DNA of 64,000 bases from Symsagittifera roscoffensis (lineage: Eukaryota; Xenacoelomorpha; Acoela; Convolutidae). The notes beneath the pieces were generated by a model. It ran no database searches. It had not been told where the DNA came from and was given only the letters and a program-made list of their open reading frames with translations. Shown here piece after piece: positions 1-8,394 of this stretch (position 1 is its first letter; every line of letters starts with the position of its first letter). The stretch spans positions 1 through 64,000 of the forward strand of contig NW_026971327.1 in NCBI RefSeq assembly GCF_963678635.1, in the 5' to 3' direction. The translations under genes and the position numbers were made by a program.

Positions 1-131
1 AAAACATGAAAATTTGCAAAAAAATTGCAAAATAAAAATTTACATTACAAAAAATCTTCAGTAAAGCATGCGGTTTTGCAAAGGTAAAATTAAGTGAAGT
101 ATAATCAATCTAAAAGGTTAAGAGATTTTAC

Positions 132-244
132 CTGCAGCACGCACGCTTTTCCATCAAGTTTGAATTTAAGGAATCCTCGAAGACAAATATCGATGTCATT
201 TGCAAAATAGGCGCCACGGCCACAAGGCTCGCCTTTCAGCAGGG
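132..244 (-). CDS. ADP-ribosyltransferase (PARP-fold)-like gene, third visible exon (partial gene)
   Basis: This exon carries a GRGAYFAN motif, which resembles the conserved Tyr-containing strand (H-Y-E type) of PARP-fold ADP-ribosyltransferases. It ends at CTGCAG followed by a GTAAAA donor (base 131 and below). The acceptor is taken as ATAAAG just right of base 244; it begins with two bases that complete the phase-1 codon left by the exon at 1055-1190 and it ends in phase 0. The rest of the gene, including the position expected for the catalytic Glu, lies beyond the left edge. Assignment rests on motif recognition across three exons. The acceptor choice is the weakest part. Confidence 0.45.
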
Positions 245-1054
245 CTTTATGAATTATAGAGAAATTTATAGAAATTTGAAATTTAGATTTAGGGAAAATT
301 AGTAAGATTTCCACAACCGATGTAATAAAAACCAATAATCCAGGATCGGATCTATAACTTTTGCGCGGTGAAGCTGGAATTTGATTGAAGAAATTCAAAA
401 ACAAAACTCGTATTAGAAATTTCATACTAATATGGGGGGAGGGGAGTTATTTGAGTACTAAAGTCGTACAAGCTGAGTTTAGTTAATGCCGATCAACCCA
501 ATAAAATAATTTTAATGGCGTCTTGATTATGCGCGTCTGCAAAACGTAAATTTTGAAATCGAAATTCTACAAAAAGCCCATGAAGGTTTTTTGAACGCAT
601 TTTAAAATTTTCTAATGAAAATAATCCTTTCACTGTTTAAGACGATATCTGAGAACTGTATGGCTAATCCTAAAATAGACAACAAAAAAGTAGATTTTTT
701 TTGAAAAAAACGGCCCCTGCCCCACTAAATTTTAATTTTTGTACCAGGGATTAGTTTTTACAGGGATTGTTCTCTTGTGTTTTCTCATTCCTCTGCAAAT
801 CATTTCAGTTAATTGCATGTTAAATAAACGCTGAAACTGATTTAAAACTTGCGTAGGGTTTTTTTTCAACACAATTCCGACATTACTACTTAGATCTTCG
901 AAGAAGCTTAAGCCATGATTGTAACAAAAAACTTATAAATTTTGAAAATATTCATGATCTATATGGGGTGTTGTCCATTGTTAAACTTAATAACCAAGGG
1001 AATTTTTTCAGAAAAATTGCTCATTAATTCAGAAAGCCCCGCCTTTTAAGTCAC

Positions 1055-1190
1055 TCAATTCATTGACATCTATGTCATTTCTGTGAACTTGACCCGGTCC
1101 TTCTGTTAAGAATTCTCTGTTCTGACAAACTGAGGCGGTGCCTTCTCGATGACTTGCATGGAAGCCAACAGTCCACTCCAGCGGATTCTT
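1055..1190 (-). CDS. ADP-ribosyltransferase-like gene, second visible exon
   Basis: Reading minus, a TTCTGTTACAG acceptor precedes base 1190 and the exon opens in phase 0. It encodes EWTVGFHAS followed by GPGQVHRND, which fits the His-containing strand and the following loop of PARP-like ADP-ribosyltransferases (usual H-G-T/S; here H-A-S). It links in phase with the exon at 1588-1805. The donor is uncertain: TTGA|GTGACT is weak but gives the phase needed by the exon at 132-244. The exon was too short to appear as a simple ORF. A short tandem repeat starts directly upstream of its acceptor. Confidence 0.5.
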
Positions 1191-1201
1191 CTGTAACAGA
1201 A

Positions 1202-1318
1202 TGTTCCGATTTATTGCTCAGATTGTTTTTATTGTTCATAATGCGACAGATTGTTCCGATTTATTGCCCAGATTGGTGTTATTGTTCAGACTGTGACAGT
1301 GTGACAGGTTGTTCCGAC
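1202..1318. repeat. Short tandem repeat (about 50-58 bp, 2.3 copies)
   Basis: TGTTCCGAT(T/C) occurs at 1202, 1252 and 1310, each followed by related ATTGCTCAGATTG-like sequence. The array sits in the intron just upstream (minus sense) of the acceptor of the exon at 1055-1190. Confidence 0.6.
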
Positions 1319-1587
1319 AAAATTTTCATCTCAAAATGGACAGAATATTAATGCTTGGTGTACTTTCGTCTTAATTTTTTAGGCTTGAGGTATTTTTTTT
1401 TTGATTTAGACCGGTTTCGATTTTTCATAAAATTTTTCAGGTCTTTAAAATTTGCTATCAATTGTATTGAGATTTTGTATTTTGTAGAGATTCCAAAAAA
1501 ATATTCAAACTCATTTTTTTAAAAACCAATTTAATGAAAAAAATTTCTGCCAAACTTATTAGTTTTTTGGATGCTTTTTATGCATAC

Positions 1588-1805
1588 CTCTTCTAGCCAA
1601 TTGTCAGTTCCATAATCATATCGACCTCGACATTTGAGCCCAATACGAATCCAGTCAGAATTGGGTAGGTAGTACTCGATGCCCCCTTTGGAGCGAAGTG
1701 ATTTTTTCGAGTTGGGAAAGTTCAAGTCACCAGCCCCGTCAAAATCCTTAGCTGTAAGTGAGAGAACAAACATGAGTCCTTCCTTCTCTCGCAGAAACTT
1801 CACGC
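1588..1805 (-). CDS. ADP-ribosyltransferase-like gene, first visible exon
   Basis: A polypyrimidine acceptor (TTTTTTCTTAG) precedes base 1805 and a GTATGC donor follows base 1588. The 218-nt exon takes one base from the preceding exon and ends in phase 0. It encodes DWIRIGLKCRGRYDYGTDNW, a pattern known from eukaryotic PARP-fold proteins of the type GW-R-GLKV-GKYD-G-D-WL that sits shortly before the His motif found in the next exon. Upstream exons are not seen; they would lie to the right, where the 18.8-kb retroelement begins about 210 bp away. The gene may be active or decaying; the three exons themselves show no stop or frameshift. Confidence 0.5.
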
Positions 1806-1863
1806 CTAAGAAAAAAAGACTAGTCGAATAAAAACTATCGAAGTCCTGATTGTTCCAACTGTT

Positions 1864-2017
1864 CAGGGGTGGATTTAGGGGGAGGGTGGATGCCCCCTCC
1901 CTCAGGGATTCGACCCCCTGCCGACCCAAAAGGTCCCCTTTTCTACTATTTTGAAATATCCCGACAAATTGTGACGGAACCTAATAAAAATTTTTAAGTT
2001 GCCTTCGGCACCAATAT
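1864..2017. mobile_element. hAT-type MITE, one half only, abutting the retroelement
   Basis: Starts CAGGGGTGGATTTAGG and continues with the CCCTGAGGGATTCGACC-type and CAAAATAGT-type sequence (in reverse complement) shared by the intact MITEs at 28583-28957 and 36908-37111. It stops at the LTR boundary in the middle of the GGCGCCAATAT motif. The missing half is not found on the other side of the retroelement. Confidence 0.7.
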
Positions 2018-2425
2018 TGAGTTAGGACCGAAGTGTAACTCATAGAGTAATTTCGGATAGGGTACACCGTCTGCTCGTCACGCTATCTTATTTTCGGCCG
2101 GATAGATTCGTGCAACTTCTTAGTCTAATACCGATCCTAATCTTACTCTTATACTATCTAGTCTCAGGTTGTTTAACTAGTCTCTGCTAGGCTCAATAGA
2201 TCTAGGGTATACTGGTTTATTGCGGCTGCTGAAGTGCTCGGGAGAGTCCAACTAATTTCTAAGTTAAATTCAAATCTCTCTGGTGCTGAAATTACAAGTA
2301 ACTTCAGCACTTACAAATAAGTGGGTTGTTAGTTAGATGGATCATGATTGGTTAATATTAAATACTTTACATTGGTAAAACATTTAATTTATCCAATCAT
2401 AAAATGTAGTTTAGATCAGGTTCCA
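2018..2425 (-). repeat. 3' LTR of the giant retroelement
   Basis: 408 bp, aligned line by line with 20458-20865 without a difference that I can see. It starts TG and ends CA on either strand. In the transcribed sense it holds an AATAAA polyadenylation signal (plus coordinates 2216-2221), two CCAAT boxes and an AT-rich TATA-like TATTTAATATTAA near its 5' part. It also contains a hairpin GTGCTGAA...TTCAGCAC and a wider inverted repeat ATGATTGG...CCAATCAT. Confidence 0.97.
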
Positions 2426-3903
2426 CCCATCCGGGTTTTACAGAGTTTTTTAGAACAGTTCTCCTGTAATTCAAGGGTGGATGATGGACGTTGGTATTTG
2501 GCGAACATCATAATTTTCTTTCGCTTCTTCTTGTGACAACGACTGAGTCTCTGCAACAAAGTCAATTCTGATTCCAGAATGGTTGGCTATGTCAGGTTTT
2601 TCTGTTCTGCGTGGAGAACTTCTTTTGTGTATGATCTAGTTTGGGAATGGCGTGGAGATTGTGCGTGGAGGGGATGCCTGGTTACTCGGATCTGTACGTA
2701 TACTTGAACATCGAGGTGGTCATTGGTCTAGTTCAATGAAGTCCTTTTCTGCGAAGTCAAGTCGTACTCTAAATCCTTTGAGTTGTGATTGTGAGCGGCA
2801 TATCGATTGTAGTTGGTCATTCTCTCTCGAGTGTAGTGAGGTCGTCTTGTCTTTTGATGTTCGTCCTTGGTGTTGTATTCTGATCTATATATTGCATCAT
2901 GTGATTTTACATTTTATAAAACTTTTATTAGTTTAGTATTTTTTAATTATGATTTTAGTTAGTTGTTTTCACAAAAGCTTTTTGTTTTAGTTCGGTTATT
3001 TTGAAGAGTTACTCACCCTTGAGTAGCTCTTATTAAAAATAAAGGTGTGGTCACAAAGCGTGGATGTAGCGCGGTGGGTTAGGCCGGCTATAGAGCATGC
3101 TCAGGACGTCCTTTCCTGGTGGGTTAGGCCAGGTGTGGGAGTATAATTTCATGCGGTGTTTGTGAGGGGTCCTGTTATGTGACAACGTTTTATGTTGGGT
3201 TTGTTGTGGTTTTACTTATGTCTTGTTGGTTATGTACTTTTTCTAAAAAGCAAATTGTTTGTGGTATGGGTTTGTCTTTTGACTTTTTTGTGTTTTATTA
3301 TTTCTTTCTAAGACTTTGTAATAGTCTTCAAAAGAATAAATTATCCAGTTTTAAACTGGGTTAATCCGGTTTGGGTACCGTTGGTTTCCTTTTCTTAGTC
3401 ATGCTGTTATTCTATGATTTGTGGTATTTAGTAAGCTGCGTTGGTTAGTTTTGTTTAGTATATGATTCCTTTCCAACCGGGTTAAAGGAAAGTTTGAAAC
3501 ATGTTATTATATGTTAGAGTTGTTGAGTGTGAAAACTTGAAACTGAAATTCATTATTTTAAACAATTCTTCGTGGGCGAGCTGTGCGAGTGTGGATAGAA
3601 TTTCTGTGCGAATGAATGAAAATATCAAAAGGTTAGTACTGCAATTGCATTTTATTAATTTACTGCATAGAATTTGGAAATTTACTGCTAGTTATGGGGG
3701 AATTTTAAGATACAAATTTTCATCATAATTAGATTTACTGCTGTGGGGGAAAATTTTATAAATTAATTTACTGCATTGGTATTATATTTATTTAATTGTT
3801 GGTGCAAAAGTTTAATAGTGTCTTAAACAGTTTTGAAGAAGTTTGCTATTTTTTATTTTTCTTTTGTGAATTTTTCAGATGATCTAGGATGAAGGCTAAA
3901 AAT
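2426..3903 (-). other. 3' non-coding region of the retroelement
   Basis: About 1.5 kb between the last coding ORF and the 3' LTR. No convincing ORF on either strand. It contains a GC-richer patch at 3055-3140 with GTGGGTTAGGCC present twice (plus strand), and four copies of ATTTACTGC between 3656 and 3775. The bases next to the LTR read GGATGGG in the transcribed sense, only a weak polypurine-tract candidate. Confidence 0.6.
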
Positions 3904-3982
3904 CTAAAGAAAACATGAATAATGAATGGTGAGTTTTTTAATATTTTAATTAGTTAGTAATATTCATTGAATTCATACTTAC
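3904..3982 (-). other. Candidate 79-bp intron in the retroelement 3' region
   Basis: In the transcribed sense the TAA stop of the 597-aa ORF (3986-3988) is followed at once by CAG|GTAAGTATG, a near-perfect 5' splice site. A TACTAAC branch-type motif (3953-3959) and TTTTCTTTAG acceptor ending at 3904 follow. Removal would not change any predicted protein because it lies after the stop. Confidence 0.5.
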
Positions 3983-3985
3983 CTG

Positions 3986-5779
3986 TTAGTCGTCGGGGAA
4001 AAAACCGTGGGGGAAGATATCGTGAATTAGTTCTGAAGTTGTTAGTAGTTTAGCTAGAATGCGGATGATATTTTTAGTTTGAAGCAGTGGCCAAAGCAAT
4101 TGAAGTGCCTTAATAGTGGTTAGTTCTTCAGTGCCTACTGCAAACTCATAAGGTGTGTTTTGGATTAAGTTATATAATTTGTGGTTAAATTTAGTGTTGT
4201 GGATGAATTCTAAAATTGGGATCTCTATAGGCTGTACAAACTCGTGCGGGATAAGGAAGGGTCGGGATTCTTCGGCGTTGAAGGTCTTGGTGATGGGGCA
4301 GAAAATATACATTTGGGTTATGGGGTCATAATTACGAAGAATACCATGGAGGTTAGTGTCTTTAATACAATATGTGAAATTTAGGAAATACGGTGAAGTG
4401 TATTTTGAATTGATGAATTGGAAACGATGGTGTGGTTGTCTAGAGGGTGTGTGGAGGTCAAAGTGATTTTGGATGAAACGATAGTAACTGTATGTATGTG
4501 TTTGTTTAGTGCGCAACATAATATCGTGTGAGCAGTGTAAATCTCTTTCGTGTGGTGCAAGGAAATGAAAGGTTAGTGAAAAGATTTGGAAGCGTTCTTT
4601 AAAACTTTCGTATGCTTGTGTGTTTGTTAGTGCTTCTGAAATAATGTGATCAAACTTTCGGTCGAAAATGTTTAGTGTAAATACATATGGTGTGTTGATG
4701 AAAAATTTCTCGGTGATTTGTGGATTAGCGAAGCGATCGTCGTCTAAGAATTGATCTTGGTTAGCTCTGATGATGTTGTGATCGTAGTATTCTAGTGTAT
4801 ATTCATTAGCTCTAGGTGCAGTGTGTATTTTTAGTGATTTTTTATATCCTACGTAAGTAAACTGTCTAGCGGTGAGTGGTGTAGTTAGTCGATATAGCAT
4901 ATCTTTGTTTCGGTCTGTATCGATGGAAGTGTTGGTTAAAGGTAAGCAAAGAGGGTTAGTGAAATGATAGTATGAGGTCCAAGAGAGAGTGGGCATTAAA
5001 ACATATTCGTCTACAAAGTTGCGTGTTTCGTTAGCGTCATGAGGGGTGTTTAAGGTGTATTGTGGAAATGAGGGTAAAGTGATAGCTAAAAATTCTTTGG
5101 TGTTAGTATGTTGGGGGTGGTTGATGTATTCACGGGCTGTTCCTGGTTTTGCTGGGAAAGGATGGTTGGGGAACTTTCTTTTAAAAGTGCGGTAAGCTCT
5201 ATTAGTGTTGAGTGAGGATTCAGTTGTTGTGGATGATGGTGCTAATGATTCAGTATAATTTGAAGAGGGTGTAGGGGGGTTGGATGAATTTGTAGTGGAG
5301 GAGATTTGGTTTATGGTCGGGGTGTTAAGGTGGTAGGGTTGTTGTTGGAGGGTAATAAAATTGTCTAGCTCTGGGGAGATTCGGGGGGTGTCTGGAGATG
5401 ATTGGTCAGAATGGTATGAGGAATAGGTTGGGGTAACTTGGGAAGCATAAGAGGGTGTGGGAGTGATTGGGTCAGGGTTATTTGACAAAATGGGTTGAAA
5501 AGGAGGTTGAGAAAAATGAGAAGGGTTATGAAAATTATTGGATGGAGATGGTTCTGAGTCGGCAAATTCATCGGGGGTTTCAATATTCGGATTATTTAGC
5601 TGTGAAATGGAGTATAAAACTGAAATTTGTGAGTTAGTGTCGGAATTCATGCCTGATGTTACATTGCTAGGTGGAAAATCGGGTGGCGGAAAAGCAAAAA
5701 GTGGTATTATTGGGATTGAAGAAGGAAGGTTGGTTGGATGGGAATTTGATCGATGGAGTGATCCAAGTTGACGGCTCAT
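3986..5779 (-). CDS. 597-aa protein of unknown function, last ORF of the retroelement cassette
   Basis: I do not recognise a family. Residues 1 to about 190 are rich in Pro, Ser, Thr and Asn and probably disordered. From about 200 to the end the sequence is globular-looking, rich in Tyr, Phe, His and Arg, with no signal peptide and no clear membrane segment. It starts with the ATG of an ATGA overlap (5776-5779) whose TGA ends the 872-aa glycoprotein ORF, which suggests coupled termination-reinitiation. A strong splice donor follows its stop by two bases. The position after an envelope-like gene suggests an accessory or virion protein; this is inference only. The frame is intact over its full length in a young copy, so it is probably under selection. 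Confidence 0.75.
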   Translation of the reverse strand: MSRQLGSLHRSNSHPTNLPSSIPIIPLFAFPPPDFPPSNVTSGMNSDTNSQISVLYSISQLNNPNIETPDEFADSEPSPSNNFHNPSHFSQPPFQPILSNNPDPITPTPSYASQVTPTYSSYHSDQSSPDTPRISPELDNFITLQQQPYHLNTPTINQISSTTNSSNPPTPSSNYTESLAPSSTTTESSLNTNRAYRTFKRKFPNHPFPAKPGTAREYINHPQHTNTKEFLAITLPSFPQYTLNTPHDANETRNFVDEYVLMPTLSWTSYYHFTNPLCLPLTNTSIDTDRNKDMLYRLTTPLTARQFTYVGYKKSLKIHTAPRANEYTLEYYDHNIIRANQDQFLDDDRFANPQITEKFFINTPYVFTLNIFDRKFDHIISEALTNTQAYESFKERFQIFSLTFHFLAPHERDLHCSHDIMLRTKQTHTYSYYRFIQNHFDLHTPSRQPHHRFQFINSKYTSPYFLNFTYCIKDTNLHGILRNYDPITQMYIFCPITKTFNAEESRPFLIPHEFVQPIEIPILEFIHNTKFNHKLYNLIQNTPYEFAVGTEELTTIKALQLLWPLLQTKNIIRILAKLLTTSELIHDIFPHGFFPDD

Positions 5780-8394
5780 CGTGGGCTAAAAAAATTATTA
5801 TTTTGAGATTGAAAAGCGGTGGTATGGGGTTGTTCAATAATTTGTTCATAAGTATTATCATCTTGTGATTGATGTGTTATTATATGTTGGACGGGACTTT
5901 GCGATGTGGTGAGTCTAAAATTTGGATTATGTGTGATGGCTAAATTTCGAAAATTTCGTGGGACTAGGGATAGTGGATGGTTATTTGGTAGGGGTGGTAA
6001 TTGTGGTGCCGTTGGCTGTGTGTCGACATTGTTATGTTCTTCGTCGTATGTATTTTGTCGTGTCGTTATTTTTGTGTTATATTCTTTTATTTGTGCGTCT
6101 AAAAGAATTTTGTTTATAGATGTCGAAAAAATTCCAAAAAATCCTGCAAAGAGTATGCGTGCTACGCTTGCTTGTCTGTTTACTTGTGTGTGTATAGCAC
6201 ATGTATTGTAGATTCCTTTTAAGAGTGAGAAAAGAAATCCAATAAAGTTAAACATTGCGTATAAAATAGTCAATTTTTCTAAGATGTAGTAGGGCCATCC
6301 TAGAAAATCAAGGATTTCATTCTTGAGTGTAACAAAGCTAAAAATGTTAATTGGTGATATATCTTGGGGACGGTATTTTTCGCCGTTTAGATATATATAA
6401 TCTTTAATGTCTTTAAAATATCCGCTATAGTCTTGCGTGTAGATATCGGCAAATCCTGCGGTTTCTGCAAGTTTGCGTAAATTTTGGTCTATTGATTGTC
6501 TTTGTATTGTGTCCATTTGTGTTAATAATTCCTGGAATTGTTGTGTTCTAATGTGATGTTGAATATCTGATTTTGAATAGATTCCTATTGATTGTAAGTC
6601 TATATTTGGGTTTCGAGCAATAGCGCGAATGCTTTCTGGTGAAAATTTTTTGAGTGATTGCATTAATGTGGGATATGGAGTGAGAAGGTAATATTTATTT
6701 TCATCAGGGTTTAGTTGTACTACATTGTGGCTATTTTCTGATCCACATGGGACTGCGGTATCCCAGAAATAGGTTCTTCGTGAAAGTGTATCCACGAAAT
6801 GTACTTTATTCTTATAAAAGATAGGGATTCTTTTATAACATCGTTTATCTTCAAAAACGTATAGTGGTGATACTTTTTTAGTACAAGTATAAAACCATAA
6901 GATGTTTCCTTCGTAGTCTAAAAAATTTGATCTATTTCCAGATAATAAGTATCCTGCGTAGGGTATTTTTAATACTGCTAGTGCAAGTGATTGTAATATT
7001 TGTGTTCGTTCTAATTCGCATAGTTGGTGTAGTGTTTCTAATTCGGAGAGTGACATTTCTTGAAAAATGCGGCTAATTGTATAGTCTAGTTTCATATCCA
7101 AATGAATATCATAGTGGATATTACCGAAATATGTAGTATTCATTAGTGATAATTCTTGTAAGCGTGTGCTTCTGGTGTCATAAGGTTTTAGATGTCCACC
7201 AGGTTGTCCGTTGCTTTTTTCAAAATTAACTGGTATATAGGATGTTCCTTCGTTTAGAGGATGACCTGTGGCATATGGGTCGATTTTCACTTTTCCAGTG
7301 ATCATGTCGAATCCTTTTTCGTATTCAACTAATATTTCAGAGTATTGTGTTCTGTGAAGTGGATTCCTGTATTTACATGCAAGTTCTGTTTCTTGATATA
7401 TTTGAAAACGTGTCAATTTATTTTCTATATTATCTATGTTTCTAAAATCGGAACTTAGTTTGCGTGATGGATGGACTTGTTCATATGGAATTGATTGTAT
7501 AAAATATTTTTCGTGAAATTTTATCATACGAGCGTGTATTTTTGCTACTTGAAATGTTGTACATGTATCTTCGGGGAACCAAACAATTGTTGCTTGTGTT
7601 CTCGTTGTAGGGTCGCAATATCCTTGATCATTTTTACAAGGTAGTCGGATTCCTTGATAGATCATTGTATTATCAGATAAATCTCGTGTGAGTTGTATTT
7701 TTTCGAGTTGTATTTTCCAATCGAAAAACATTATTTCTTGGTATCCTTTATTTTTCGTGTCTGCTTTGCAGTTTGATGGGTTATTTATACCAATGTGTGG
7801 TATCCAATGTTTATCATGTAGGTCATAGGTTAATCGTCCGTGTGCGCCGTTATACGGGTATTTTTCGTCTAGTTTTATATGTCCTTGGTGTCTTTCAAGT
7901 TGTGATTGATGTACAGAGTCTGAAAAAACTTGAAAATTTACTAACTTTCTTTGGGAGTTTTTATTTCGTGTGATGTTTAGTCTAAGTAATTCATTTTTAC
8001 AATCGTCGGGATTGAGATGTAAAAGACGTTCTATATTACTTTGATAGAATGATTCATGGTCAAGTCGGTTTTTGTTTCCGTTCGAGACTTGTGAACAATG
8101 TACTTTCTTTTCGGAAAATGTTGCTGTGAATTTATAACCTGTAACTGTTGTTGCTCGGGCTTTTGAATAGAGTGTTGCTATTATATCTGTGGTTTCTATA
8201 GCTTGTGGTTCTGTTTCACATTGTGATACTTGATTTATTGCATATTTGTGTAGTGTTTTTTGTTCATTTTCTTCGCAATCGTAATGTGTTACTAATAAAT
8301 CTTGTGGTCCTGTACGAGGGGAAGGGTTTATGTTTTGATTTGAGGTTACTAGAAAAAGGAGTTGGAGAAAAATTAATAATTTTAGAATATACAT
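5776..8394 (-). CDS. 872-aa envelope-like glycoprotein of the retroelement
   Basis: N-terminal signal peptide (about residues 1-18, MYILKLLIFLQLLFLVTS), a long Cys-containing ectodomain with several N-x-S/T sites, hydrophobic segments at about 700-730 and 743-762, and a ~110-aa hydrophilic tail: the layout of a type I viral fusion or envelope protein. The early ectodomain pattern (YDC..., KYAIN.VS.C, then HC.. and a D-C-K motif) recalls glycoproteins of arthropod chuviruses and of retroelements that captured them, but this is from memory and unverified. Its ATG lies 13 nt inside the end of the preceding 384-codon frame and its TGA overlaps the next ATG as ATGA. It could let the element form infectious particles; no function is shown. 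No clear furin site was found. Confidence 0.8.
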   Translation of the reverse strand: MYILKLLIFLQLLFLVTSNQNINPSPRTGPQDLLVTHYDCEENEQKTLHKYAINQVSQCETEPQAIETTDIIATLYSKARATTVTGYKFTATFSEKKVHCSQVSNGNKNRLDHESFYQSNIERLLHLNPDDCKNELLRLNITRNKNSQRKLVNFQVFSDSVHQSQLERHQGHIKLDEKYPYNGAHGRLTYDLHDKHWIPHIGINNPSNCKADTKNKGYQEIMFFDWKIQLEKIQLTRDLSDNTMIYQGIRLPCKNDQGYCDPTTRTQATIVWFPEDTCTTFQVAKIHARMIKFHEKYFIQSIPYEQVHPSRKLSSDFRNIDNIENKLTRFQIYQETELACKYRNPLHRTQYSEILVEYEKGFDMITGKVKIDPYATGHPLNEGTSYIPVNFEKSNGQPGGHLKPYDTRSTRLQELSLMNTTYFGNIHYDIHLDMKLDYTISRIFQEMSLSELETLHQLCELERTQILQSLALAVLKIPYAGYLLSGNRSNFLDYEGNILWFYTCTKKVSPLYVFEDKRCYKRIPIFYKNKVHFVDTLSRRTYFWDTAVPCGSENSHNVVQLNPDENKYYLLTPYPTLMQSLKKFSPESIRAIARNPNIDLQSIGIYSKSDIQHHIRTQQFQELLTQMDTIQRQSIDQNLRKLAETAGFADIYTQDYSGYFKDIKDYIYLNGEKYRPQDISPINIFSFVTLKNEILDFLGWPYYILEKLTILYAMFNFIGFLFSLLKGIYNTCAIHTQVNRQASVARILFAGFFGIFSTSINKILLDAQIKEYNTKITTRQNTYDEEHNNVDTQPTAPQLPPLPNNHPLSLVPRNFRNLAITHNPNFRLTTSQSPVQHIITHQSQDDNTYEQIIEQPHTTAFQSQNNNFFSPR

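Noticed and set aside
2426..2434. Polypurine tract next to the 3' LTR
   Set aside because: GGATGGG in the transcribed sense is short and interrupted by T, too weak to call as a separate feature.
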